Assembly (NCBI GenBank): GCA_022494885.1
Contig: JAGVSM010001191.1
Span: 266,734 to 330,733, forward strand
DNA length: 64,000 nt
Reading direction: 5' to 3'
Source of the DNA: Micrasema longulum
Taxonomy: Eukaryota; Arthropoda; Insecta; Trichoptera; Brachycentridae
The notes under the pieces: generated by a model
What the model saw: only the letters and a program-made list of their open reading frames with translations
Told to the model about the DNA's origin: nothing
The model's database searches: none
Shown here: positions 22,775-32,766 of the stretch, piece after piece
Layout: each line of letters starts with the position of its first letter
Numbering within the stretch: the first letter of the stretch is position 1
Made by a program: the position numbers and the translations under genes

Positions 22775-22985
22775 ATCCCAGATTCGACTCCTGACAGAGT
22801 CAAAGTGAAATATTTGATTTTAAGGTGTTTTTACACTGCCCTCAGCCCGTCATTCTCAGTCCAAACTGGCACAGGAAGCGTAAGATTGACCACCATACTT
22901 TCCATGAAACAAAAACGTTCCATATCAACTACAATAGGAATTCGAAGGCAGTGCCCTATGGGTAAATTAAGAAAGGAAACAATTT
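22775..22985 (+). mobile_element. tRNA-derived SINE, family 1, degraded
   Basis: GATTCGACTCCTGACAGAGT (B-box remnant), AAGTGAAATATTTGATTTTA, GTGTTTTTACACTGCC, AGGAAGCGTAAGATTGACC and GCAGTGCCCTATGGGTAAAT follow the family order with many substitutions. Confidence 0.65.
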
Positions 22986-23069
22986 TTTTCGCAATAAAAA
23001 TCTTTTAACATCCATGTGTCTGGAACTCTTCCATTTTTAAAAAAAGAAAATAGTTTTTTGGCATAATAA

Positions 23070-23075
23070 TTTATT
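23070..23075 (-). promoter_or_regulatory. Candidate poly(A) signal of the His-rich secreted protein gene
   Basis: TTTATT on plus, that is AATAAA on minus, about 100 bp after the TAA stop at 23,172-23,174. Confidence 0.5.
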
Positions 23076-23171
23076 TTTTTCACTATTTATAATTTTTCTT
23101 AACATACATATTGTATATAAATTTAGAAATAAGCCGAAATCTTAAAATTAAAAGAAAGTTTTTTCTTTACT

Positions 23172-23504
23172 TTAATAATGTCCGTGGTACACAATTTTCT
23201 TCCCGTGATCACTTTCATAGTGCTTAGGCTTGTGGCTGTCGTGATGATGGAACTTGTACTTCTTGTGATGATGAGGGGACCTGACGTCTCTGCTTCCCGA
23301 GGGCACCTTGACCAAATCTGACTCGTCTCCGGAAATCAGGTACCCCGCTTCTAGAAGGCTGGTCATGATGTCGGACTCTTCGGGGAAGACGTCTCGTGGT
23401 TCCGTCTCTTGAAAGTCCAGGTGAGGTGAAGGGTTCACCTTTGAAATAATCGGCTTGGCAGATACACTGACGACCACCAAGATGACACACAAGATGAAGA
23501 AGAT
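23172..23504 (-). CDS. Secreted His/Lys-rich protein, exon 2 (main coding exon)
   Basis: The minus-strand acceptor TTTTTTCCACAG ends at 23,505; the exon opens in phase 0 with IFFILCVILVVVSVSAKP and runs 110 residues to TAA. Joined to the first exon (MKS, 25,621-25,629) the precursor is 113 residues with a textbook signal peptide cleaved after SVSA. The mature part has an acidic N-terminal half (DFQETEPRD, EESD, SGDESD) and a basic tail with 11 His in the last 35 residues (HHHKKYKF, HHHDSHKPKH, YHGHY). No cysteine remains after the signal. The tail could bind metal or belong to cuticle or a gland secretion; I do not recognise the family. Exon GC content is well above its flanks. Confidence 0.8.
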   Translation of the reverse strand: MFFILCVILVVVSVSAKPIISKVNPSPHLDFQETEPRDVFPEESDIMTSLLEAGYLISGDESDLVKVPSGSRDVRSPHHHKKYKFHHHDSHKPKHYESDHGKKIVYHGHY

Positions 23505-23610
23505 CTGTGGAAAAAATATTTGTCAATAAATAAAAAAAAATATCAATTTTTTGATTTTGTTACAAATGTTTGTTGGCACGGACCAAATTTAATTCCTAAG
23601 GGATAACATC

Positions 23611-23787
23611 GTTCATCATCATAATTCCCTTTCCGCACCTAATAGTTCATAGAGCACCTCATTGGTACACCATTCGCAGCGTATTTTGATCATTTTTGTT
23701 ATATGAAGGGAAGATGATTAGTGTTACGCTTCAGGTACCAGTCCAGGGGCTACGAAATATTCTAGTGTAAAAACACCCTTTTAAATA
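23611..23787 (-). mobile_element. tRNA-derived SINE, family 1 subfamily A, minus strand, head missing
   Basis: On plus: TTCCCTTTCCGCACCTAATA, GCACCTCATTGGTACACCAT, AGTGTTACGCTTCAGGTACC and TGTAAAAACACCCTTTTAAA, then it stops at the start of the next, opposite SINE. It lies in the intron of the His-rich gene's transcription unit, upstream of exon 2. Confidence 0.8.
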
Positions 23788-23789
23788 AT

Positions 23790-24050
23790 CGGCCTCGTGG
23801 TGTAGTGGTCAGCGCGTTTGCCTACCATGCGAGAGGTCTCTGGTTCGATTCCCGACATGGTTGATATGAAATAATTATTTGAAAGGGTGTTTTCACATCA
23901 GAATATTTCATCGTCCTTGAACTGGTACCTGAAGCGTAAGACTGATCATCTTACCTTAATGTAATAAAAAATGGTCAAGATACACTGCGATCGGTGAACC
24001 AAGCAGTGCCCTATGCACCATTAGGTGCGGAAAGGGATTGTTGTTGGCTG
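23790..24050 (+). mobile_element. tRNA-derived SINE, family 1 subfamily A, nearly complete
   Basis: This is the best copy in the window. The head CGGCCTCGTGGTGTAGTGGT contains an A-box, then GCGTTTGCCTACCATGCGAG, B-box GGTTCGATTCCCGACATGG, TTGATATGAAATAATTATTT, GTGTTTTCACATCAGAATAT, ACTGGTACCTGAAGCGTAAG, CTGATCATCTTACCTTAATG, GGTCAAGATACACTGCGATC and GCACCATTAGGTGCGGAAAG. The GCCTACCATGCGAGAGG anticodon-arm region recalls tRNA-Gly(GCC), which is an inference. Confidence 0.88.
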
Positions 24051-24063
24051 TTGTTTAATTAAA

Positions 24064-24130
24064 TACTTCATTTAAACCATGTTGGGAATCGAACCCGAGA
24101 CCTCTTACCAATCTACCACGAGGCAGACCG
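24064..24130 (-). mobile_element. SINE family 1 head fragment, minus strand
   Basis: AACCATGTTGGGAATCGAAC, CCGAGACCTCTTACCAATCT and ACCACGAGGCAGACC are the complement of the SINE head and B-box. Only about 65 bp remain. Confidence 0.7.
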
Positions 24131-24169
24131 GAAGGGATTTATCAAGATTAATATATTCAAACCGAGATC

Positions 24170-24245
24170 GAAAATGGATGTCTAGGCATTTACATGGCAC
24201 ATAACCAGTTATTAGCTGGTTTTAGTGGCCTTTTAACATTCCGTT
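24170..24245 (+). mobile_element. Foldback MITE family FB, fragment
   Basis: GATCGAAAATGGATGTCTAG, GCATTTACATGGCACATAAC and AGCTGGTTTTAGTGGCC match one arm of the family. The other arm is absent. Confidence 0.6.
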
Positions 24246-24249
24246 TAAC

Positions 24250-25620
24250 GCACACATTATTCTAACGTTTGAAATTTAATCATCCATATTTCTTCGATTC
24301 ATAGTGGGTTGAAATAAATAATTGAAATAAGGAGTTTCTTCATGGACATTTCTTGTAACAACTGCATTTTTATTATAATGATAAAACAACTATATTTAGG
24401 TTTATTCCACATGTATTCATAATTTTCACCAGCTACCAGGTTTCGTCGTGACCAACATTGTAAGCTGGTGGGGGACTTAAAAAAGTCTTATTTAAAAACA
24501 AGTGAAGGCAAATGTATTTAAACTTGATCAGTTTGACTATATCGGTCACGATAACACCCGGTCACCGGTGAAAATTATTTTAAAAAATGGAATAAAACAG
24601 AAAACAGTATTTTTTAATTATTATAAATAAATAATTGAGATGAATTTCAACCATTTGGTTTCAGCTCTTTTATTTCACCAAAATCAACAACTGGAAAAAT
24701 CGAATATCACATATTCTTATATTATGTAAAAAATATATAGTTATTATAAGTTTCTACTTAAAATAACGTACCGATATACCTATTTTTGAATTATTGCAAT
24801 ATTTTAAAAACAACTTTTAAAATCCTTTTGGATTCCAATAAAAATATTTTATCATCAGCAATGCTGTAAAAGTGGGAGTTAAATCTCTATTTTACTAAAG
24901 TTTTAAAAAAAATCTTTTTGAAGAAAAAAATGCAATTGCAGAACATATTTAAGCTGCCTAAAAATGTTAAATATCAAAATATTCAATAAATTCACATTTA
25001 TGTAACGAAAAAAAAAATTTTTTCACTAGTGCTTAAAAAATAATTAATGAAATTAATATTTTGTACTCTTAGACTTTTACAAATTATTAAATACACCATC
25101 AATAAAAAAGTCTAATCTTGTTTTTTACGAATCGTGTACAGCTGCAAAATTGAATTAGTGATGATTGAAAAACTTCCAGATTTAAATTTAAATTCATAGT
25201 TTTTTGTAAACTTACGATCATTATTTCATTAATTTTAAAAATAAGTAAATTTAATAGTGTAGTTTATTCATTCATATTAATTTCTCAGTGAAACAACATA
25301 CCATACTACTAAATTTCTAACCTTTCTCAAATTATAAGCCGTTTTAATTAAAAAAACAAATTTATTATATAATTTTAGACCACGAAATAAAACTTATGAT
25401 TTTTTTTAAATCACAAGCAAACATCTTGCGAGTTGTTTGTAAACAAAATAAGAAAATTCTTACTACGTTTTAGAAATAATTTTATAATGATTATACTGAG
25501 CTTGATATTTACAAAATATTTATTTACCAACCACATCAAAAAAATAGAATTTTATTCACTTTTAATAAATATTGATATTGAGTTCATATGCTTTGTAAAA
25601 ACAATTGTTTTTATACATAC
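24250..25620 (-). other. Rest of the His-rich gene intron, AT-rich
   Basis: Intron sequence between the SINE cluster and the donor at 25,620. No coding block or recognisable repeat was seen. Confidence 0.55.
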
Positions 25621-25629
25621 CGATTTCAT
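25621..25629 (-). CDS. Secreted His/Lys-rich protein, exon 1 (start codon exon)
   Basis: ATGAAATCG directly followed by GTATGT on the minus strand gives MKS and a phase 0 donor. It joins the phase 0 acceptor at 23,505 across an intron of 2,116 bp. A tiny first coding exon cutting the signal peptide after two to four residues is common in insect cuticle and secreted-protein genes. An upstream start inside exon 2 is unlikely because its open frame has no ATG before the hydrophobic core. Confidence 0.7.
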
Positions 25630-25639
25630 GATGACTGAA

Positions 25640-26640
25640 TACTGAATCAGAAGACTGTTGTAAATATTTGGTAACTAGTATCCACCACTCCTCACTCTTT
25701 AGACGCCCACAACTGTATAAAATTCCAAGGGTGAATTACCGTCATTTTATAGCCTAAATAGGGGTTCTTAAGAGCTTCGTGAATAACATTTTCGTTCGAC
25801 TAGGGTGACCATACTGTATTTCTTTATTTACCGCCGCGCGTATTTCAACTCTTTAGGTTAAACCCATGTATAGGTAGAGTGGAATTGTAATTAAAAAAAT
25901 ACAATAATTCAATATGAAATTTATAATTGCGTATTATTGATATCGAAATTACAATAACAAAAAATTATGCATTTCATTAATATCTATAAGTTCATTAAAT
26001 AATACTTTTTTAAACCCTCAAACACTATTGATAAACGTGGTAGTGAAGTAACATGGTCAAGTTAGTGTCGCACATTGGTGTAATAAACCAAAGTCGGGCT
26101 CAAAATGCCGAACACTGTTCTCGTAGAACAGAAGGCCAGCTGATGACTCTTAAGAAGTCGAAAAGTCTTTACTTCTGAAGAGTTTTAAGTGGTTTCCTAT
26201 TCACTAAAGCAAATGCTTAGAGGTTCCAGATTGGTCTACAATAGAATATCCCTCCTAACCTCGACACTTCAATTTTTAAAAAGCTAATTTAAAAGCTGTA
26301 AAATCCACTTTTAACAAAATATTAACTTGGTACTTAATAAAAGGGTAAATAATAATGCAATTTCCATTAAAAAATAATAATGAAATTCGATAATGTCCCC
26401 AGCACATCTAATATTATTGATGCCTACACCGTTAACCTTCACGACAAGATGTATCAGTCAGTACTTCTTTAAGTGTCATATCAGAGTACAGGATAAAAAA
26501 ATAGTTTAAAAAAACACACCCATCTCGGACCCCTCGTAAGTCCTTGTAAAAAGTATTTTCATTTTCCAGCCTAACAATAGCGCTTGATTATTCTCACATC
26601 CTACTCATCTATACCGCATCTTTGTGGCTGGCAAATCGTG
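25640..26640. other. Upstream of the His-rich gene; no gene seen
   Basis: The promoter of the minus-strand gene should begin near 25,640-25,720, but no TATA/initiator pair at correct spacing is clear. Beyond that only AT-rich sequence with a moderately GC-richer patch at 26,040-26,250 is present. Confidence 0.5.
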
Positions 26641-27125
26641 TAATTTGATCATCTTTTGCGTGTAAAATAAATTTGCGATGGCGGACAGAACAATAAATTA
26701 TTTTTTCCAAACTGACAATGTGAGCTAGTGGATTATGCAGCCAACAATTAAAGACCAGAAAAAATCAAATTTTAATAACACTAACCATGACAAACCTGGT
26801 GTTAAGTCTTCTTCCTTGTCGGCAATCAGTTCACGCTATCAGGGTAATCGGTCTTCAGGAACACTGCTGGCACACGATTCCGTCTGGAGGCGAAGGAGGA
26901 TAATGAAAGGCGATGGATGATGATATACTTAATGTTTGCGGCGTTGTGCGAGTAAAGTCGTTGCTATAAAAAACTTACGTGGTAAATAGTGGAAAATAGT
27001 TTTATCACTTGCAGGATTAATTCAAAAAGCATGTGTATATAAGCCCTCTCGAAAAAGCGAAGCGGCGCGCGCGGTAGCAAACAGTGTCGCCAAACCAAAA
27101 ATGTCCTGTCAGGCGTAGAAACCTT
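26640..27125 (+). other. GC-elevated patch with a 61-residue ORF (26,735-26,920), possible exon
   Basis: A short frame beginning GCGATGGCGGACAGAACA (26,677) and an ORF starting MQPTIKDQKKSNFNNTN, followed by a serine/arginine-rich stretch ending WRRRRIMKGDG, stand out in base composition. The downstream block GCGAAGCGGCGCGCGCGG (about 27,057) is CpG-rich. It might be a promoter and first exon or a retroelement 5' end. No splice partner or family was identified. Confidence 0.25.
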
Positions 27126-27328
27126 ACAAAACCAAAATTAGCCAGTAACTACTTCCAAATGACTTTTCTTACTTAAATACATTGAAACAAATGATTGTCT
27201 GATAGCATTTTAATTAAATCTGTGTGTTTGATTCTGTCTGCTACTTTCTTGTAATATTACTGTGAATAACTTATTTATCGCCATTTTTGTCATATATGCA
27301 GCATTTTGTTTAATTTAACCTTAAATTT

Positions 27329-27590
27329 CGGCCTTTGGTGTAGTGGTCACCGCATCAACTTACCATGCAAGAGGTTTTGTGGTCGATTCCCAACATGTTT
27401 GACTTGAATGATTTATTTAAAAAAGTGTTTTTACACTAGAATATTCTATAGTTCCTGGACTGGCACGCGAAGCGTAAGACTGATCATATTACTATCACTT
27501 TTTAAAAAAATGATCAAGATGCGTTGCGATTAATGTACCAATGCAGTGCCCTATGCACCATTGGGTACGGAAAGGGAACGATGATAATGA
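27329..27590 (+). mobile_element. tRNA-derived SINE, family 1 subfamily A
   Basis: CGGCCTTTGGTGTAGTGGTC, ACTTACCATGCAAGAGG, GTCGATTCCCAACATG, AGTGTTTTTACACTAGAATA, CCTGGACTGGCACGCGAAGC, GTAAGACTGATCATATTACT and ATGCACCATTGGGTACGG are in the family order, ending in ATGATAATGA. Confidence 0.82.
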
Positions 27591-27944
27591 AAAATTTATT
27601 TATCTTTTCAGTATACCTATTTACTTTCAAAATCGACAGTTTTTCTACATAAAAAAATTGACTGTGCTAGAACAGATTTACTCAGTATTATTCCCATTCA
27701 AATACATGCATTTGGTCACCAGACCAGTGTTGATTCATGCCTATATAAAATAATCCCCATTGGTTTCAAAGAACTGGGTCCCATTTCCTACTAAATTCCT
27801 GCCTACCAAATGTTTACAGGTGTTTAAAAAATCAATTTATTATACAGATCGGTAGCTTAAAACTTAAGTTTTTAAAAAATATTTTTATTATTAAAAAAGA
27901 CAAAAAATATTTCGAATAATAAGCTAAGAATGAATTTTAAATGT

Positions 27945-28290
27945 TTGCACGGAGAAGAAAAACATTTTTGAGAAGGAGTTATGCAAGTCTAGGCATTTAC
28001 AGGGCTTAAGACCTGTCATTTGCTTGATAAGGTGGCCACTTTACACCCTATGTAAAATTCACCATTCATTGACTAATCATCAACATTTCCTCAACTCCTT
28101 ACACAGTAAGTAATGTGGCCTCTAAAACCAGCCAATGACTGGTTATAAGCCCTGTAAATGCCTAGACTTCCATATGCCCTACTCATAAATGTTTTCTCGC
28201 TTTGTTACAAAAATATATCATTTAATTATTCCCTGGGGTGGAAATCCAGTCTGTCTTCAAACGTTTTGACATATTTTAAACATTATGTGG
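27945..28290. mobile_element. Foldback MITE family FB, full-length copy
   Basis: Left arm: GAGAAGAAAAACATTTTTGA, GCAAGTCTAGGCATTTACAG, GGCTTAAGACCTGTCATTTG, GGTGGCCACTTTACACC. Right arm inverts these: GTGGCCTCTAAAACCAGCCA, TGGTTATAAGCCCTGTAAAT, GCCTAGACTTCCATATG, AAATGTTTTCTCGC. After the arm come CCCTGGGGTGGAAATCCAGT and a CAAACGTTTTGACA block, as beside other copies. Confidence 0.8.
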
Positions 28291-28524
28291 GAATGAACTA
28301 ACTATTACTTTTTATTTCATATTTATTTTTGATTATTTTTCTATTGCATTGCACGTTATTAAGATTTAATTTTTTTAACCTAGTATTTTTAATTATTCTT
28401 AAATGTTATGGCTTAACACGGGCACAACTTAAAAAGCGTTGATAAGTTCATGAAAATAATAAGAAATAAGAAAGAATAAATAATTATTTTTAGTTGTTTT
28501 TTTTTCCTATAAATGGAAATGGTA

Positions 28525-28563
28525 TCTATATTATACCCCTCCCTTGGGGGGGTATAATATAGA
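28525..28563. repeat. Perfect hairpin around CCTCCCTTGGGG
   Basis: ATCTATATTATACCCC (from about 28,525) is inverted as GGGGTATAATATAGAT ending about 28,564, with a loop of about seven bases. It abuts an FB element half copy, which may have been truncated at the hairpin. Confidence 0.7.
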
Positions 28564-28569
28564 TACTCA

Positions 28570-28770
28570 AACATAGTCAGAATGCTGAATGTTACACATT
28601 GTGTAAAATGGCTACTTAAACCAGCCAATGACAGGCCATAAGCCCTGTAAAAGCCTAGCATTCTATAAATGTTCTTCGTCTCTGTTGTAATATATCGATG
28701 TTGATAGTTCCCAAGGGGATTGAATCCAGTTCTTGTGTATACAAATTTTGACAAACTAAAAATATTGTTG
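28570..28770 (-). mobile_element. Foldback MITE family FB, right-arm copy
   Basis: ATGGCTACTTAAACCAGCCA, ATGACAGGCCATAAGCCCTG, AAATGTTCTTCGTCTCTGTT, then GGGGATTGAATCCAGTTCTT and a GACAAACTAAAAATATTG block. Confidence 0.75.
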
Positions 28771-28924
28771 ATAAAACCAGGAGGTCCAAAAAGAAGTTAA
28801 AAAACTGAAAAGTATTTTCTGGCGTAGCGTAGGTGAAATAATTTAGTCAAAATCTCACCCGCATTAATAAAGGTCTCAGCTCTTCAAATTCACGAAGATC
28901 AACAGATGGAAGGATTTAAGGTAT

Positions 28925-29055
28925 TTATATGTTAAAACAATGGTGAATGTTGCATAGGGCGTAAAGTGACAACTTAAACCAGCCAATGACAGGTCATAAG
29001 CCCTGTAAATGCCTAGACTTTGAAAAAAATATTTTTCATCTCTGTTGATAAGTAT
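28925..29055 (-). mobile_element. Foldback MITE family FB, right-arm copy
   Basis: AAAGTGACAACTTAAACCAG, CCAATGACAGGTCATAAGCC, CTGTAAATGCCTAGACTTTG and TTTTTCATCTCTGTTGATAA match the right arm. Confidence 0.75.
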
Positions 29056-29249
29056 TGTTTATTTATTATTTTGTAAAACGATGTGGTTAAAGCATTAATT
29101 AATAATAAATGACTCACGAGGGAATTCCATACCAACACATCAATACTTTATAACTTTGTTAGCTTTTAATTTCAAATTGGATATTTTAGTCATAGAACAC
29201 GATTGTTTAATAAAAAATCTTATTTTTGTCCTGGCGGATAAGAAATACA

Positions 29250-29605
29250 GGTCTGTGCGTGAAATATGACAAGAACCCTGGACGAGTGTTTTTGACTCGG
29301 TGGCTACATTCAGGTAAAAATCAAGAAAAGGGAAATCGGGTGGAGAAACGCCCGCCTCGTTGAGAAGTGGTTTGCACGTTCACCTTCCATTCTTGAGGTC
29401 CCGGTTTCAATTCCCAATAAAGGTTGAAATTAAATACTTATCTTTAAATGTGGTTTTACACTGAAGTATTTCATTCTCCTTATACTGGCGCCCGAAGCGC
29501 GAAACTGATCACCTTATCTTCCAGTTATAAGCAATCGAGATATGATACATTTAATAGCGCAGTACCCTATGCACCACCGGGAACGGATAAGGGTTTAATA
29601 ATTAT
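29250..29605 (+). mobile_element. SINE family 1 subfamily B with 5' extension
   Basis: The extension (GACTCGGTGGCTACATTCAG, GTAAAAATCAAGAAAAGGGA) precedes a degraded head (GCCTCGTTGAGAAGTGGTTT), B-box remnant CCGGTTTCAATTCCC, TGGTTTTACACTGAAGTATT, CTGGCGCCCGAAGCGCGAAA and TATGCACCACCGGGAACGGA. The extension is shared with the copy at 45.6 kb. Confidence 0.7.
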
Positions 29606-30024
29606 GAAAATATTCTCATTATTTATTGTATTATGACATATTTAAGAATGGTTCTTTTATTCCATATTTATTCGTCTCTGTTGAGATCTAATTTATTCAT
29701 TTCCGGGCGTTTACAGTTTACAAATCTAGGGTCGTCCTATTTATTCATATTCTTTTTTTTTAATTCGGCCTTTTCAAAATGTTCAAGCATTTGAATATGG
29801 ACGAAATATACCTGGGATTTAATAGTCCAAAGCTTTTTAGAATCCATTTCTCCTTTTACAATAACCTGACCCATAAGATATAATCCACGTCACCTTCGAG
29901 AAAGCCCAAAACTTATCACTGTTCATTTCCTAAACCATTTAAAAACATTTGAACAGGTATAAAAATTGTTTCCTTACCGTGTGGTACATTTTACCTGGTC
30001 TAGTTTGTCAATATACACTTTTAA

Positions 30025-30430
30025 TTATTTTATTTTTATTTTTATTTAAATCTTAAAGTAGGGCACACATATCATACATATTGTTATGTGTGTTCTAATA
30101 ATAACATTGAAAATATATTTAATTTATAAATTGTTTATCACATATGTCTTGACCATTATTTTAAATTTTGATGTGATTTTTTCTTCATAAATATTTTTTC
30201 CATTTCGTAATACTTTTTAATTGCTTTAAATAAAATTGAATTTTGTGACTTTGACTTTTTCCTAAATGGAAGTCTAATTATGTTCTTTTTTCTAGTATTG
30301 TGATCGTGTTCATGCTGGTTCCGATCAATTTTTTTCCAAAATTATGTTTTTTTATTAGAGTTTATAATTTTATGAACAAATATCATTGTATTGTAAAATA
30401 TTCTTTGTTTATATGTTAATAATTTCATTT
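30025..30430 (-). mobile_element. LINE 3' end, minus strand
   Basis: Minus-strand translation gives NTRKKNIIRLPFRKKSKSQ and SILFKAIKKYYEMEK, the C-terminal RT pattern (YNTR, LPF/LPFR, S.LF.AIK.Y). It ends in a block reading GTGTGCCCTACTTTAAGATT with an AAATAAAAATAAAAATAAAA tail. The 7845 copy shares the terminal block. Confidence 0.75.
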
Positions 30431-30689
30431 CATTTACCATCGACTTTACCCTCGTGTATCTGTTTTTTAAGCAATTTTAGATTTTAGGTCAAGCTTTGAA
30501 ACGTTTCATAATAAATTTCAAAACAAGCTGAATAAAGAAAAATATTCCACATACATTGAAAAAACATACCTGAATAAATAAACTACGTAATTAATTTAAT
30601 TATATATTTTATGTTTATTATTAACTTATTATTAAAACCATTTAATGTAAAACTTGAAGTTTTTTATAATGGTATGTACATTATGCTAT

Positions 30690-31130
30690 CTTTCACAATA
30701 GTAGCTGCTTAATTGTGGAAAAATCTATCCACAAATTTCAAAGACGCCCTTTCTTTATTCACATTGAAATCACAATTAAAATGGAACTATCTGGATATTT
30801 AAGTTTTTCATTTCCTCTCTTTTCATTTTTTCTTTTACCTCTTCCTCTCTTCGTGGTATAGTGAAGATTTCACTTTTAATAAAATGAATTACTATTTTAA
30901 TGTGGCTGAACATTTTACATTAATATACTTTTTAAAGAAACAAAATACATACGATTCTTTTGAGATAAAGAGGACATAATTACCTTGTTATTATGTCTTC
31001 TTCATTTTATATGTTAATCTTATGTTTATCTTAAATGTATCTGAAAAATCCTATGATTGTTCAGTATGTTAAATCCAATATTCCCCCCGTGTGATAATAC
31101 CCTATTTCTTTTATGTAATATACCCGTTCT
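30690..31130 (+). mobile_element. LINE RT C-terminal end, plus strand
   Basis: At about 30,712-30,800 the plus strand reads LWKNLSTNFKDALSLFTLKS and QLKWNYLDI before a stop, the typical C-terminus of jockey/CR1 RT proteins. The rest to about 31,130 is AT-rich 3' sequence. Confidence 0.75.
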
Positions 31131-31149
31131 ATTATCTACGAACTCTTGG

Positions 31150-31400
31150 ACATTCTAGGTAATAAATATATTGGTAATACAAATGAATAAAACGATTTTA
31201 AGTACTTTATCAATGCGTAACCCTCGAGCGAAAAAGAAACGCTATCGCAGCCAAAGAAAAAACTTTTTTAGCGTGTTTACCATACTAAATACGCGATATA
31301 AAAGTATTTTTTACGGCCGCGAGAGCGTCCGGAATAGCAGCGCCGGTTCTATTTCATAAACAGAACTTTATTTTTTGTCCTCCTGGATACAAAGAAAACC
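31150..31400 (+). other. CpG-elevated patch with a 62-residue ORF
   Basis: ORF 31,171-31,359 has a basic stretch (RAKKKRYRSQRKN). The motif GCGATATAAAAG and the block ACGGCCGCGAGAGCGTCCGG nearby give an unusual base composition. No family, splice site pairing or signal peptide is seen, so I do not call a gene. Confidence 0.2.
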
Positions 31401-31521
31401 ATTTTTTTAGTTATATAATAATTTAATAAAAAATTACAAATAAGTATTATTATTTTTAAAGTAGAACCTATATCATACCTAGATAGATTACCTGTCTACT
31501 GTGCATGTAAAAACTTGTACC

Positions 31522-31557
31522 TTTAAATCTCCCATTAATAAATGAGGGAGATTTAAA
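31522..31557. repeat. 12-bp stem hairpin
   Basis: TTTAAATCTCCC pairs with GGGAGATTTAAA over a 12-base loop. It looks like a bacterial terminator stem but has no such meaning in this genome; probably a MITE relic. Confidence 0.5.
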
Positions 31558-31599
31558 ACCTGTGACTAATATAATACAATTTTTTTTTTCAAATAACAT

Positions 31600-32300
31600 T
31601 TTTCAACACATTTACTCACCTGTCCACTGCTGTCTAACCAATGCTTTCTTTGCTGTGGGTAATTTTAAAACCAGCGTCGGATTTTTCCCCCTCTCCACGG
31701 ATTCTCAGAACGGTTAACAAATTCTCATTAAATAGTACTTGCGATGTATTCCTACAGCAAAGGCAAACATTCAAGAAGCGAGAGGTGTTATTACTTCTGA
31801 CTTGAGATGACACATTTTTCATGTCGGCCTAGATCATGCCATGATTACACTTATTGTAAATTTAGATAGATTCTTAGAGTTTTAGGTTTAGTTTACTAAA
31901 TGTAAACAATTAAACAAACCATCACGCCATTTCATGAACATCTACATCATCAATATCGTATGGTAAATATTTTAGCCGTTCTTTCGCTGTCCAATCGCTT
32001 TGCGTGTCCAAACCACCACAAAGCTCCTTTTTTGATTTTGTCGATAATGCTTATCTCAGTCTTACATAATTTACGGATCTCAACATTTGTACATAGTTTT
32101 ACGAGACATTCGCCTGAGAGATCGCATTTTGACAGCATTCAGCCTACTTTCACCCCTGTTTTTCCAAGTCCATACTTCACTCTTATACAGCAGGGTCAGG
32201 ACCAGGACTCCATTGTGAACTGCTAATATTCCCCCCTGCGTATTTTACATACCTATATCATTAATGCCAATCTATTAGAGCTCTTACCTATTATGACTAT
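31600..32300 (+). mobile_element. LINE family L-x tail interrupted by another LINE fragment
   Basis: 31,620-31,870 repeats the 21,039 family (PRILRTVNKFSLN, CDVFLQQRQTFKKREV after frame shifts). From about 31,910 to 32,230 it is replaced by a minus-strand RT end reading KIKKGALWWFGHAKRLDSER, a signature of another LINE clade. The first family's 3' sequence resumes near 32,235 (ATCATTAATGCCAATCTATT). This is a clear nested insertion. Confidence 0.75.
31910..32230 (-). mobile_element. Nested LINE RT C-terminal fragment, minus strand
   Basis: Reads VEIRKLCKTEISIIDKIKKG, ALWWFGHAKRLDSERTAKIF on the minus strand: the W.GH..R....R..K pattern is common to the C-terminus of many insect LINE reverse transcriptases. 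It is truncated at both ends. Confidence 0.75.
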
Positions 32301-32700
32301 AATAATTAACAACAAACAAATATAAACTAATTTGAAATAAAAAAAAATTACGTGTGATACAATATAAGTTTATTAAAAATAACAATCCATTAAAAGAAAA
32401 AAACATTAAATACTTTAAAAATTGGTGGTTTTATTAATGTTGAGAAACTTGTACTGACAAACTGGTCCTTTAATCAAGATTTATAACAATAACAATAGAA
32501 ATCCTGGAATGAGCGAAAATCCCCTTGCTTTTAGTACCTTTTGAGCATTAGTTCCCCAGGCAGTGAATCACCAAGGCTATAAGTCATATTAAAACCTAAA
32601 CCCTTAATTATCTCAGACCACAACCCTAATTGCTATTTCAATATATTTACAATTATTGTGCTCTACCTGGAAAACGTATTGATATTGATACGTACGTATT
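32300..32700. other. AT-rich intergenic DNA, no gene seen
   Basis: Only short chance frames. No repeat family was recognised. Confidence 0.5.
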
Positions 32701-32766
32701 ACCAATCATCATCGTCATGTTTCTATCCGCACCCAGCGGTGCATAGGGTACTGCATCAATACCTTA
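32701..32766 (-). mobile_element. SINE family 1 tail fragment, minus strand
   Basis: ATCATCATCGTCATGTTTCT, CCGCACCCAGCGGTGCATAG and GGTACTGCATCAATACC are the complement of the SINE 3' end. The remainder is missing. Confidence 0.65.

Noticed and set aside
23224..23526. 100-residue minus ORF in another frame of the His-rich exon
   Set aside because: It runs through the acceptor site and shadows the exon; the phase 0 frame gives the signal peptide and matches the start exon.
23790..24050. tRNA gene candidates at this and other B-box sites
   Set aside because: A- and B-boxes are present but acceptor stems do not pair and a conserved non-tRNA body follows; they are SINEs.
31522..31557. Rho-independent terminator-like hairpin
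   Set aside because: The window is animal nuclear DNA; the hairpin is likely a transposon relic.
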